Source: Marinibacterium sp.
GTDB taxonomy: Bacteria; Pseudomonadota; Alphaproteobacteria; Rhodobacterales; Rhodobacteraceae
Length of the DNA: 62,028 nt
Assembly (NCBI GenBank): GCA_017643305.1
Contig: JAEPNQ010000013.1
Span: 1 to 62,028, forward strand
Reading direction: 5' to 3'
Both the position numbers and the translations under genes were made by a program. This document shows positions 37,779 to 45,869 of the stretch, one piece after another. How positions within the stretch are numbered: the first letter of the stretch is position 1; every line of letters begins with the position of its first letter. The notes under the pieces were generated by a model. The model was not told the DNA's origin and made no database searches. It was given only the letters and a program-made list of their open reading frames with translations.

Positions 37779-38061
37779 AGAGGCTTTCCTATCGATTGGC
37801 CCGCGATCTGGGCGGTCTTGTGTAGCGCCCGTCAACAGCAATACCTTAGCGCGGTTCCGTCGATTCCGTTACATTCAGCGAAGCTATTTCGAACGAGTCT
37901 ATTTGAACGAGATTAAAAGTGGCTGTTGCGACTTTGCCTGCCCGGTCCAGATGAGAACTGGCAGAAACTATTGCTCAGACCAAAGGCAAACGGGCCACCC
38001 AATTGGGCGGCCCACTGTCTGTGATTTTTGATTTGGCCTGCGCCTGGAGGTTGCGTTGGTT
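37779..38061. other. Gap between phoD and ilvE with a terminator-like hairpin
   Basis: Within the 283-bp gap, GGGCCACCC and GGGCGGCCC (about 37990-38012) form a hairpin with one mismatch. On the minus strand it lies about 50 bases beyond the ilvE stop, so it may terminate ilvE transcription. Only a short T-containing stretch follows. No gene is seen. Confidence 0.4.
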
Positions 38062-38928
38062 TTATTCGCGCACCAGCTTTTCGTAGCTGTCCGAGATATC
38101 CCTCGTAAGCGCACCAACCTCAAAATTGTAGTCGCCGATCTGGCCTACTGGCGTGACCTCGGCCGCCGTGCCTGTCAGCCAGCATTGCTGCATCTCTTCC
38201 ATTTCAGCCGGGTCCATATGGCGTTCATGCACCTTTATCTTGCGGTCCTTCAGCATGCTGATCACGGTCTGGCGGGTGATGCCGTTCAGGAAGCAATCTG
38301 CTTTTGGCGTATGAACCTCGCCATCCTTGACGAAGAAGATGTTGGCACCTGTCGCCTCGGCCACGTAACCACGATAGTCCATAAACAGGGCGTCAGAACA
38401 CCCCTTGGCCTCTGCCGCGTGCTTGGATGTGGTACAGATCATGTAAAGACCTGCCGCCTTGGCGTGGACCGGGATGGTGTCTGGGCTGGGCCGTTTCCAT
38501 TTGGAGATGTCGAGCTTGGCGCCTTTCAGCTTGGCGTCGCCATAATAGGCGCCCCATTCCCATGTTGCCACGGCCAATCGCACCGGGTTGCGTGCAGACG
38601 CGACACCCATGTCTTCGCCTGCGCCGCGCCACGCCATGGCCCGCACATAGGCGTCGGTCTGACCGTTGGCTTCTAGCACCTGTTTCTTGGCAGCTTCAAT
38701 TTCGTCCACGGTCCAGGGGATTTCGAAATCAATCATGTTTGCACTGGCTTTCAAACGCTCCGAATGCTCGCGCGATTTGAAGATCTTGCCGCTATAGGCG
38801 CGTTCCCCTTCGAACACGGAACTGGCGTAGTGCAACCCGTGGGTCAGGATATGTACATTAGCATCCCGCCAGTTTACCAGCTTGCCGTCCATCCAGATCT
38901 GGCCATCGCGGTCATCATATCCCGACAT
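38062..38928 (-). CDS. ilvE: Branched-chain amino acid aminotransferase
   Basis: I use ATG 38928, preceded by GGAGGAGAG; this gives 288 residues. The class IV PLP aminotransferase motifs include HILTHGLHYASSVFEGERAY near residue 29, the PLP lysine in AKAAGLYM near 152, and GYVAEATGANIFFVKDG near 190. It makes or degrades leucine, isoleucine and valine. It is divergent from the petP-like gene; the 158-bp region between them should hold both promoters. Confidence 0.94.
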   Translation of the reverse strand: MSGYDDRDGQIWMDGKLVNWRDANVHILTHGLHYASSVFEGERAYSGKIFKSREHSERLKASANMIDFEIPWTVDEIEAAKKQVLEANGQTDAYVRAMAWRGAGEDMGVASARNPVRLAVATWEWGAYYGDAKLKGAKLDISKWKRPSPDTIPVHAKAAGLYMICTTSKHAAEAKGCSDALFMDYRGYVAEATGANIFFVKDGEVHTPKADCFLNGITRQTVISMLKDRKIKVHERHMDPAEMEEMQQCWLTGTAAEVTPVGQIGDYNFEVGALTRDISDSYEKLVRE

Positions 38929-39086
38929 TCTCTCTCCTCCTCGGGCCTCAAATTTTTCAAATGTTGCGCTATAAACGTCCGTATCGAACATAAAGTTGCG
39001 CCAAAACTGCGATTCGATACCGCTTGCCTATTGGAATGTCAACAAGACTGACTTAAACTGATAAAAATCGTGAAAAGGACCATGGC

Positions 39087-39599
39087 ATGGTTGATGGCCA
39101 TTCACTGCGCCCGCCGACCGGTGAATCCCTGCTTTACCTGACAGATGAACAATTGCGTCAGGGGATCGAGGCGATGTTCTTTGCCTACAGGGGGTTCACA
39201 GCTGATCCCGACAGAATCCTGGCGGGGATGGATTATGGCCGGGCGCATCACCGGGCAATCCATTTCATCAACCGGGCACCGGGTACAACAGTAAACAACC
39301 TTCTGAATATCTTGGGTGTGACCAAACAGTCATTGAACCGGGTGCTGCGCAGGTTGATTGAAGATGGGCTGGTGGAAAGCCGGGTTGGGACACAGGACAA
39401 ACGCGAACGGCATTTGTACCTGACCGAGGAAGGTCAGCAACTGGAATCCCGTCTGAGCGATGCGCAGCGCGCCCGGATGCGGGCGGCCTACAAGGATGCT
39501 GGGCCAGAAGCGGTGGCCGGGTTCCGCCAGGTGCTGGAAGCGATGATGGATACTGACATGCGCCGGGCCTATGCCCGGCTGAAGGATGCGCCGTCATGA
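39087..39599 (+). CDS. petP: MarR-family transcriptional regulator (PetP-like)
   Basis: The 170-residue protein has a MarR winged helix, with NNLLNILGVTKQSLNRVLRRL as recognition region near residue 70 and the wing ESRVGTQDKRERHLYLTEEG near 105. The gene overlaps the following OmpR-type regulator by ATGA, an arrangement known from petP-petR of Rhodobacter capsulatus. The symbol is given by that context. Ligand and targets are unknown. Confidence 0.8.
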   Translation: MVDGHSLRPPTGESLLYLTDEQLRQGIEAMFFAYRGFTADPDRILAGMDYGRAHHRAIHFINRAPGTTVNNLLNILGVTKQSLNRVLRRLIEDGLVESRVGTQDKRERHLYLTEEGQQLESRLSDAQRARMRAAYKDAGPEAVAGFRQVLEAMMDTDMRRAYARLKDAPS

Positions 39600-40297
39600 A
39601 TGTGCTGGACACCCATCTACTGATTATCGACGATGACGAACGCATCCGTGAGCTGCTGAAAAAGTTCCTGAAACGGAATGGGTTCCTAGTGACCTCTGCC
39701 CGTGATGCGGAACACGCAAGGCGTATTCTGTCGGGGCTTGATTTCGACCTGATCGTTCTGGACGTGATGATGCCGGGCGAAGACGGCATCAGCTTTACCC
39801 GGAGCCTGCGGGAAACAAATGAAACGCCGATTCTGCTGCTGACCGCCAAGGGGGAGGCTGAAAACCGGATTTCGGGGCTTGAAGCAGGCGCGGATGATTA
39901 CCTTGTCAAACCGTTTGAGCCGCGCGAGCTGTTGTTGCGGATCAATTCGATCCTGCGGCGGATGCCCGATACCCCGGTCGAAGACACGGTGCCGAAGATC
40001 CTGCATCTGGGCGCGATCCGCTATGACATCGAACGTGGGGAGATGTGGCAGGGCGACCAGATTGTGCGGCTGACAGCAACGGAAAGCCAGCTGATGAAGA
40101 TTTTCTCGGCCTGTCCGGGGGAGCCGGTGACCCGCTCCAAACTGGTGGAAGACCTGGGCCGAGATCGTGGACAGGCGCAGGAACGGGCGGTGGACGTGCA
40201 GATCACCCGTTTGCGGCGCAAGATCGAAGAGAACCCCAAACAGCCACGGTATTTGCAGACCGTGCGCGGGGCCGGGTACATGCTGGCCCCAGATTGA
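39596..40297 (+). CDS. petR: OmpR-family response regulator (PetR-like)
   Basis: The 233-residue protein has a receiver domain with acidic pocket DDDE near residue 12, phosphoacceptor Asp in IVLDVMMPGEDG near 59, Thr in LLLTAKG near 85 and Lys in YLVKPF near 104, followed by an OmpR/PhoB winged helix (about 130-230). In Rhodobacter capsulatus PetR is an essential regulator first linked to the bc1 genes. No sensor kinase is adjacent, and petABC is not in the window. Translation is coupled to petP. Confidence 0.87.
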   Translation: MNVLDTHLLIIDDDERIRELLKKFLKRNGFLVTSARDAEHARRILSGLDFDLIVLDVMMPGEDGISFTRSLRETNETPILLLTAKGEAENRISGLEAGADDYLVKPFEPRELLLRINSILRRMPDTPVEDTVPKILHLGAIRYDIERGEMWQGDQIVRLTATESQLMKIFSACPGEPVTRSKLVEDLGRDRGQAQERAVDVQITRLRRKIEENPKQPRYLQTVRGAGYMLAPD

Positions 40298-40483
40298 AGT
40301 GCGGGGCGGTATCCTGATCGTATCTTGATTGAGCGCCTTGTGGCGCACATTAAATCTTGCCGGCGGCCATTCGGCTGTCTCCTTGGGTTTTCAGTCTTTT
40401 GCCTCACGTGCCTGTGGCGTGCGTATTTTGCAAAGGTGAAGCAGGGGGTCGGCTTGTCGGGGAGATATGTTTAAACTAAAATG

Positions 40484-40498
40484 GAACAAACAGTGAAC
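40484..40498 (+). promoter_or_regulatory. LexA (SOS) box upstream of imuB
   Basis: GAACAAACAGTGAAC fits GAAC-N7-GAAC, which is the reverse complement of the alphaproteobacterial LexA box GTTC-N7-GTTC. It ends 7 bases before the imuB start codon, a position where LexA would block transcription until DNA damage. Confidence 0.85.
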
Positions 40499-40505
40499 AT
40501 ATATC

Positions 40506-42158
40506 ATGTCGAATCGCCGTATCCTTTCTCTCTGGTTTCCTCGTCTTGGTGCCGACCGCTTGATGCGGGCGGATCGTAGCCATGCGGCTGGGCCATTGGC
40601 GGTGGTGGACGAAGAACGCAACACGCAGGTGGTCACTTCGGTGAACCTGGCCGCGTCACAGGCTGGGGTGCATGTGGGCCAGCCTGTACGCGATGCCCAT
40701 GCGATGTGTGGGGGGCTGGTGGCCCGAGCCCGCAACCGCACGTCGGAGGCCCGATTTCTCACTGTGCTGCGGCGCTGGGCTGGCAAGTTCTCCCCTTGGG
40801 TGGCCGAAGAGGTGCCGGATGCGCTGACCATTGATCTGACCGGATGCGCGCATCTGTTTGGGGGAGAGGCACAGTTGCTCGCGGTGATCGAGGCGGATTG
40901 TGCGGATATGGAGCTGAGCGTGCGGGCCGGGATTGCGGATACGCTGGGCGCAGCCTGGGCGCTGGCGCGTTTTGCGGGGGCTGAAGTCGGGTTTGACCGC
41001 AGCGGTGATGCGATCGATCAGGAAGCACGCGCGACTCGATCCCGTGCGGGCAAGCGGCGGCACTGGACCAAGGGTGGCGCCGCGCCGCAAGTGGTGACAC
41101 GGGCACAGGCCGGGCGGATCGCTGCGCCCGGGCAGAGCTATGGTGCGTTGAGCCCATTGCCCGTTGCCGCCCTGCGGCTGGAACCCGATGTGGTGGTGCA
41201 GCTGAACCGCCTGGGTCTGCGCCGGATTGGTGATCTGCTGGGCCAGCCTCGCGCGGCGCTGGCCCGACGGTTCGGCAAGGGGCTGGTGCTACGGTTGGAC
41301 CAGGCCATGGGCAGTGCGGCAGAGCCGGTTGCGCCGGCCAAGCCGACGGACCATTTTGCGGTACGCCTGACCTTACCCGAGCCCATCGGGCTGGAAGACG
41401 ATCTGCTGGCGGGTCTCGACCGCATGCTGCCGCGGTTGTGCGAAAAGCTGGACCAGAAGGGGCTGGGGGCTCGCGCCATCCGGTTGGAGGCGCATCGCAC
41501 TGATCAGGCGACAGAGGTAATCGATATCGGTCTGGCCCGACCCAGCCATGATCCGTACCGCATGCGGCCGTTGTTACAAATGAAACTGGCCCAGATCGAT
41601 GCGGGCTTTGGCATCGACATGCTGCGGCTGGTGGCAATCCGCACCGAACCCCTGCACAAGACCACCAAGACCGGGCATCTGGGGGCGGGGCGTGCGGTGC
41701 GAGACCGGTTGGCGCGCAGCTCGGCTCTGGATGACCTGCTGGGGCGGATCGGTGCGCGCGTGGGACTGGAAGGGATCACCCGGTGCCACCCATCCTCCAG
41801 CCATATCCCCGAAAAAGCGGCGCAGACACTGGCGGCCGTCTGGTCGGACCCGGCGCGGGACTGGCCCGCGCCTTTTGCGCCACGACCCCTAACGCTGTGT
41901 CGGCCAGAGCTGGTGCATGCCAGCGAGGACGGGGACCTTCCGCTGACCTTCCGCTGGCGTGGTCGCGACCAGGCAGTTCAGAGCGCAACGGGGCCGGAGC
42001 GGATCGCGCCTGAATGGTGGTTGGATGAACCGGATTGGCGCACAGGGGTACGGGATTATTGGGCTGTTACAACTGATCGAGGGGAAAGGTTATGGATATA
42101 TTATGGGCATGGGGCCGCCCTTTCGCCGGGGTGGTTTTGCCATGGGCTGTTCGGGTGA
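40506..42158 (+). CDS. imuB: ImuB-type Y-family DNA polymerase-like protein
   Basis: The 550-residue protein begins NRRILSLWFPRLGADRLMR and has the Y-family palm and fingers layout with the helix-hairpin-helix/thumb and little-finger regions. As in other ImuB proteins, the catalytic carboxylates of active Y polymerases are not evident (TIDLTGCAHLFGG replaces the SIDE-type motif). The C-terminus (ERLWIYYGHGAALSPGWFCHGLFG) is complete. ImuB acts as a hub for ImuA and DnaE2 in damage-induced mutagenesis. Neither imuA nor dnaE2 is next to it here. A LexA box lies just upstream. Confidence 0.88.
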   Translation: MSNRRILSLWFPRLGADRLMRADRSHAAGPLAVVDEERNTQVVTSVNLAASQAGVHVGQPVRDAHAMCGGLVARARNRTSEARFLTVLRRWAGKFSPWVAEEVPDALTIDLTGCAHLFGGEAQLLAVIEADCADMELSVRAGIADTLGAAWALARFAGAEVGFDRSGDAIDQEARATRSRAGKRRHWTKGGAAPQVVTRAQAGRIAAPGQSYGALSPLPVAALRLEPDVVVQLNRLGLRRIGDLLGQPRAALARRFGKGLVLRLDQAMGSAAEPVAPAKPTDHFAVRLTLPEPIGLEDDLLAGLDRMLPRLCEKLDQKGLGARAIRLEAHRTDQATEVIDIGLARPSHDPYRMRPLLQMKLAQIDAGFGIDMLRLVAIRTEPLHKTTKTGHLGAGRAVRDRLARSSALDDLLGRIGARVGLEGITRCHPSSSHIPEKAAQTLAAVWSDPARDWPAPFAPRPLTLCRPELVHASEDGDLPLTFRWRGRDQAVQSATGPERIAPEWWLDEPDWRTGVRDYWAVTTDRGERLWIYYGHGAALSPGWFCHGLFG

Positions 42159-42252
42159 AAATGACACCCTTATTCAGCCACACCGAAACCCGAGGAGAAG
42201 GCCGAATGGCCGACGACGAGACACAATGCGCGCAGCAAGGCGCTCGGACAGA

Positions 42253-42822
42253 TTAAACCGCGCTGATGCCGCCCCGGACGAAATCAGCCGCCAGAGTGGC
42301 ATACTCCGACCGCGACAGGCCCTTGCCCGATCTGTGCCACATGTAGAACCAGTTCAGGATGCCAAACACAGACATGGTCACCGCGCGCAGGCGGTCGCCG
42401 TCAAGATCGGGGCGTTCGGCGGCAACGGCCTGGGACATGGCCGTCACCAGCCGTCGTTGTGCAGCAATAAGCGGTGTCTTCAGTTCTGGCGGCAGGGCGT
42501 CCAACGCGTCCAGTTGCAGCTTGTGTTCCACATCGGCATGCTCATATGCCATCAGGATCACCCGGATCAGGTCCGGCAGGCCCTGGGGCGTAGCATCCTC
42601 CACCAACGCCACCAGCTCGGACAGGTGCGCATCAAGGATGTCGAATAGCAGCGCCTCCTTGCTTTCGTAGTAGTGATAGATCAACGCCTTAGACACACCG
42701 CATTCGCTAGCCGCACCGGTCATAGATGCGCGGTCATACCCGTGCCGCGCGAAATAGGCGGCCGCACCTTTACGCAGCGCGGCGCGCTTTTGTTCGTAGT
42801 CTCTGGCAATCCCACGCGGCAT
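42253..42822 (-). CDS. paaR: TetR-family repressor of the phenylacetate genes (PaaR-like)
   Basis: The 189-residue protein has an N-terminal TetR DNA-binding domain (RKGAAAYFARHGYDRASMTG, then ECGVSKALIYHYYESKEALL). Its start overlaps the paaK stop by 1 bp (TGATG), so it is the last gene of the paaI-paaJ-paaK operon. TetR-type PaaR proteins sense phenylacetyl-CoA and repress paa genes; a matching operator lies between paaI and paaZ. The assignment rests on family and context. Confidence 0.82.
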   Translation of the reverse strand: MPRGIARDYEQKRAALRKGAAAYFARHGYDRASMTGAASECGVSKALIYHYYESKEALLFDILDAHLSELVALVEDATPQGLPDLIRVILMAYEHADVEHKLQLDALDALPPELKTPLIAAQRRLVTAMSQAVAAERPDLDGDRLRAVTMSVFGILNWFYMWHRSGKGLSRSEYATLAADFVRGGISAV

Positions 42823-44132
42823 CAGGCCGGAGGCCGGTTGTCCACGATCCGCACGGCCTTACCCTGGCTGCGTGCGACACCGCCGGGATCGGCGACCTCG
42901 ACCTTTACGGAAATGCCGACGCTATCCTTGATCCGGCTTCGCAGCGTCGCCGCGGCATGAACACGGGCGTCATGGGCTGAAAACCCCTCTGCCGCTTCGG
43001 TCAGGATCTTCATTTCGTCCATCCGGTCCGGGCGCGTCAGTTCGATCTGGAAATGTGGAGCCAGGCCCTGCACAGTCATCAACTGTTCCTCGATCTGGGT
43101 CGGGAAGACGTTGACGCCGCGCAGTATGATCATGTCGTCGGTGCGGCCCGTCACCTTTTCCATCCGGCGCATGCTGCGGGCAGTGCCAGGCAACAGGCGG
43201 GTCAAATCGCGGGTACGGTAGCGAATGATCGGGAACGCTTCTTTCGACAGCGAGGTAAAGACCAGTTCCCCAGGTTCTCCATCTGGCAGAACCTCCCCGG
43301 TTTCGGGGTTGATGACTTCCGGATAGAAATGGTCTTCCCAGATGTGCAGCCCGTCCTTGGTTTCTACACATTCATTAGCCACGCCGGGGCCCATGATCTC
43401 GGACAGGCCATAAATATCCACCGCATGCATGTCGAAAGCGTCTTCGATTTCCTTGCGCATGGCATTGGTCCAGGGCTCGGCCCCGAAAATACCGACCTCC
43501 AGTGGGGAATTTCGCGGGTCCAGGCCCTGTGCTGCGTATTCATCCAGGATGGACAGAGCGTAAGACGGGGTCACCGTGATACCCTTGGCCCCAAAATCTT
43601 CGATCAGGCGCACCTGTCGCTGGGTCATGCCGCCAGATACAGGAACGGTGGTCAGTCCAAGCGCGTCTGCGCCCAGGTGGATGCCCAGTCCACCGGTGAA
43701 AAGGCCATAGCCATAGGCATTGTGCAGGATGTCGCCGGGCCGCAGGCCGGACGCCCGCAAGCTGCGCGCCACAACCTCTCCCCAGACCTGCAGGTCGTTT
43801 TCGGTGTAACCAACCACCGTAGGCTGACCTGTGGTGCCGGACGAGGCATGGATGCGCTTTACCTGCTCACGCGGGACCGCAAACATCCCGAAAGGGTAAT
43901 TGTCACGCAGATCCTGTTTTACTGTCAAAGGAAACTTGGCCAGATCGGCCAGCTCCGTCAGGTCATCTGGGTGAACCCCCGCTGCGTCAAAGCTGGCCTT
44001 GTAATGCGGCACGCTTTCATAGGCATGCCGCAACGACCATTTCAGCCGTTGCAGTTGCAGCGCGGCAATCTCGTCGCGGCTGGCAATCTCGATCGGGTTG
44101 AGGCTTTCGCGAGATGGAGTCAGATCTTTCAT
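42822..44132 (-). CDS. paaK: Phenylacetate-CoA ligase
   Basis: I use ATG 44132, which overlaps the thiolase stop (ATGA); this gives 436 residues. The adenylate-forming motifs are RIHASSGTTGQPTVVGYT near residue 88, DIYGLSEIMGPG near 235 and RTDDMIILRGVNVFPTQIEE near 330. The enzyme activates phenylacetate to phenylacetyl-CoA, the entry step of the aerobic hybrid pathway and the maker of the inducer. Confidence 0.96.
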   Translation of the reverse strand: MKDLTPSRESLNPIEIASRDEIAALQLQRLKWSLRHAYESVPHYKASFDAAGVHPDDLTELADLAKFPLTVKQDLRDNYPFGMFAVPREQVKRIHASSGTTGQPTVVGYTENDLQVWGEVVARSLRASGLRPGDILHNAYGYGLFTGGLGIHLGADALGLTTVPVSGGMTQRQVRLIEDFGAKGITVTPSYALSILDEYAAQGLDPRNSPLEVGIFGAEPWTNAMRKEIEDAFDMHAVDIYGLSEIMGPGVANECVETKDGLHIWEDHFYPEVINPETGEVLPDGEPGELVFTSLSKEAFPIIRYRTRDLTRLLPGTARSMRRMEKVTGRTDDMIILRGVNVFPTQIEEQLMTVQGLAPHFQIELTRPDRMDEMKILTEAAEGFSAHDARVHAAATLRSRIKDSVGISVKVEVADPGGVARSQGKAVRIVDNRPPA

Positions 44133-45325
44133 GCAGCTTTTTCCAGCAACAGTGCGATGCCCTGGCCTACGCCGATGCACATGGTGCAGACCGCGCGGTT
44201 CAGATCATCATTTATCATTGTTTGGGAGGCTGTCAGCGCCAGCCGCGCACCGGACATGCCCAGTGGGTGACCCAACGCAATGGCGCCGCCGTTGGGGTTC
44301 ACGTGGTCGGCATCATCTGGCAGGCCCAACTGCCGGGTCACGGCCAGCCCTTGGGCGGCGAAGGCTTCGTTCAGTTCAATCGTGTCGATATCGCCAATTT
44401 TCAGCCCGGCGCGTTCCAGCAGTCGTTCTGTCGCAGGTGCAGGACCGATTCCCATGATACGTGGGGGTACGCCCACGGTTGCCATACCGGCGATCGCGGC
44501 GCGGGGTGTCAGGCCATATTTCTCAATGGCGGCTTCCGACGCCACGATGACAGCTGCAGCCCCGTCATTTACACCCGATGCGTTGCCCGCAGTAACGGTG
44601 CCATTTTCGCGGAACGGCGTGGGCAGCTTGGCCAGCTTTTCCGGCGTCGTGTCACGTGGGTGTTCGTCCCGGTCTACCACGATGGCGTCACCTTTGCGCT
44701 GCGGAATGGTCAAAGCAGTGATTTCTTGTGCCAGCCGCCCGTTGGCCTGCGCAGCCAATGCACGGGTCTGCGACCGGTAGGCAAATGCATCCTGATCTGC
44801 GCGGTTGATCTGGAAATCGGCAGCGACATTCTCGGCGGTCTCCGGCATGCTATCGGTGCCGAAATGTTTATGCATTTGCTTGTTCACGAAACGCCAGCCG
44901 ATAGTCGTGTCATAAATTTCCGCCCGCCGGGAAAAGGCGCTGTCAGCCTTTGGCATGACCAGTGGCGCGCGGCTCATGCTTTCGACGCCACAGGCGATTA
45001 TAACGTCCGCCTCGCCCGAACGAATGGCGCGCGCGGCTGTACCAACGGCGTCCAGCCCGGACCCGCACAGCCGGTTGATCGTTGCACCTGGCACCGTATC
45101 GGGCAGACCGGCCAGCAGCGACGCCATGCGCGCCACGTTGCGGTTGTCTTCGCCCGCCTGGTTTGCGCAACCGGCAAATACATCATCCACAACCAGCCCC
45201 GGATAGCGTTCGGTCAGCGCGCGCAGCACATGGGCCAGCATGTCGTCCGGACGGACCGAAGACAGTGCGCCACCATATCGACCGACCGGAGTGCGGGTAC
45301 CGTCGCAGAGATAGGCTTTGGTCAT
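44129..45325 (-). CDS. paaJ: 3-oxoadipyl-CoA / 3-oxo-5,6-dehydrosuberyl-CoA thiolase
   Basis: The 398-residue thiolase has catalytic Cys in NRLCGSGLDAVG near residue 90, His in LNEAFAAQGLAV near 352 and the C-terminal Cys in AVCTMCIGVGQG near 385. It begins MTKAYLCDGTRTPVGRYGGAL, as is usual for PcaF/PaaJ. It splits the C8 and C6 beta-ketoacyl-CoA intermediates of phenylacetate degradation. It overlaps paaI and paaK. Some nomenclatures call it PaaE. Confidence 0.93.
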   Translation of the reverse strand: MTKAYLCDGTRTPVGRYGGALSSVRPDDMLAHVLRALTERYPGLVVDDVFAGCANQAGEDNRNVARMASLLAGLPDTVPGATINRLCGSGLDAVGTAARAIRSGEADVIIACGVESMSRAPLVMPKADSAFSRRAEIYDTTIGWRFVNKQMHKHFGTDSMPETAENVAADFQINRADQDAFAYRSQTRALAAQANGRLAQEITALTIPQRKGDAIVVDRDEHPRDTTPEKLAKLPTPFRENGTVTAGNASGVNDGAAAVIVASEAAIEKYGLTPRAAIAGMATVGVPPRIMGIGPAPATERLLERAGLKIGDIDTIELNEAFAAQGLAVTRQLGLPDDADHVNPNGGAIALGHPLGMSGARLALTASQTMINDDLNRAVCTMCIGVGQGIALLLEKAA

Positions 45326-45753
45326 GTATCTTCCTCAAAGTTCTGGCCCTTGATCGTGCGGGATAAGCCGCGAAACAGGGCGATGGTGCGGCCATCGGCA
45401 CCGGTTACGGTTACGTCATACACGCCGGAGCGGCCCGTCTTGCTGACCTCCACTGCAGTTGCGGTCAACCGTTCCCCCCCTTTGCCTGGGGAAACGTATG
45501 TGATGGAGTTTTGTTGCGCCAGCGTGGATTGGTTGTAACTGTTGCACGCAAACGCAAACGCGCTGTCGGCGAGGGTAAAGATATAGCCACCATGGCACAC
45601 GTCATGGCCATTCAGGTGATGGTCCTTAACGTCGAAGGACATCGTCGCCGTCCCGGGTCCAACGGCGTCAAGCCGGATGCCCAGCCACGGCGACGCGCGG
45701 TCATTGGCCATCATGGCTTCGGCGCTGCGCTCAGCGCGCTCCTGTGGCGTCAT
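45322..45753 (-). CDS. paaI: Hydroxyphenylacetyl-CoA thioesterase
   Basis: I use ATG 45753, with GGAGG upstream, giving 143 residues; an in-frame upstream ATG overlaps the operator region. It is a hotdog-fold thioesterase with HHLNGHDVCHGGYIFTLAD near residue 45, containing the conserved HGG and Asp. It removes CoA from stalled or inhibitory CoA esters, a rescue function in the paa pathway. It is first in paaI-paaJ-paaK-paaR. Confidence 0.93.
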   Translation of the reverse strand: MTPQERAERSAEAMMANDRASPWLGIRLDAVGPGTATMSFDVKDHHLNGHDVCHGGYIFTLADSAFAFACNSYNQSTLAQQNSITYVSPGKGGERLTATAVEVSKTGRSGVYDVTVTGADGRTIALFRGLSRTIKGQNFEEDT

Positions 45754-45792
45754 TTTGGGTTCCTCCCCCGGACTGCCGCAAACCTGCACAAA

Positions 45793-45806
45793 ACCGACCA
45801 ATCGGT
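45793..45806. promoter_or_regulatory. Probable TetR/PaaR operator between paaI and paaZ
   Basis: ACCGACCAATCGGT is an inverted repeat (ACCGA-N4-TCGGT) in the 116-bp region between the divergent paaI and paaZ genes. It resembles published PaaR-type operators with ACCGACC and CGGT half-sites. A repressor bound here would control both transcripts. Confidence 0.65.
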
Positions 45807-45869
45807 CAAGAGTGTTGATTTTGTCGGCGCGGCGGTCCAAGTTGCGCCCAACCTGTGAGGAGGACCACC

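Noticed and set aside
40332-40346. Hairpin GCGCC-TTGT-GGCGC after petR
   Set aside because: Only 5 bp and no T run; too weak to call as a terminator.
42206-42256. Mini-frame of 16 codons with GAGGAGAAGG upstream after imuB
   Set aside because: It has a good ribosome binding site, but the product (MADDETQCAQQGARTD) is too short to support and overlaps the paaR stop. It may be a remnant of a former downstream gene.
43053-44270. Long plus-strand frame (405 codons) opposite paaK
   Set aside because: It is antisense to a well-supported paaK gene with all ligase motifs; the translation is low-complexity and His/Gln/Arg-rich, typical of shadow frames in GC-rich DNA.
44114-45538. Long plus-strand frame (474 codons) opposite paaJ and paaI
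   Set aside because: Antisense to the thiolase with its catalytic Cys and His; no domain or ribosome binding site.
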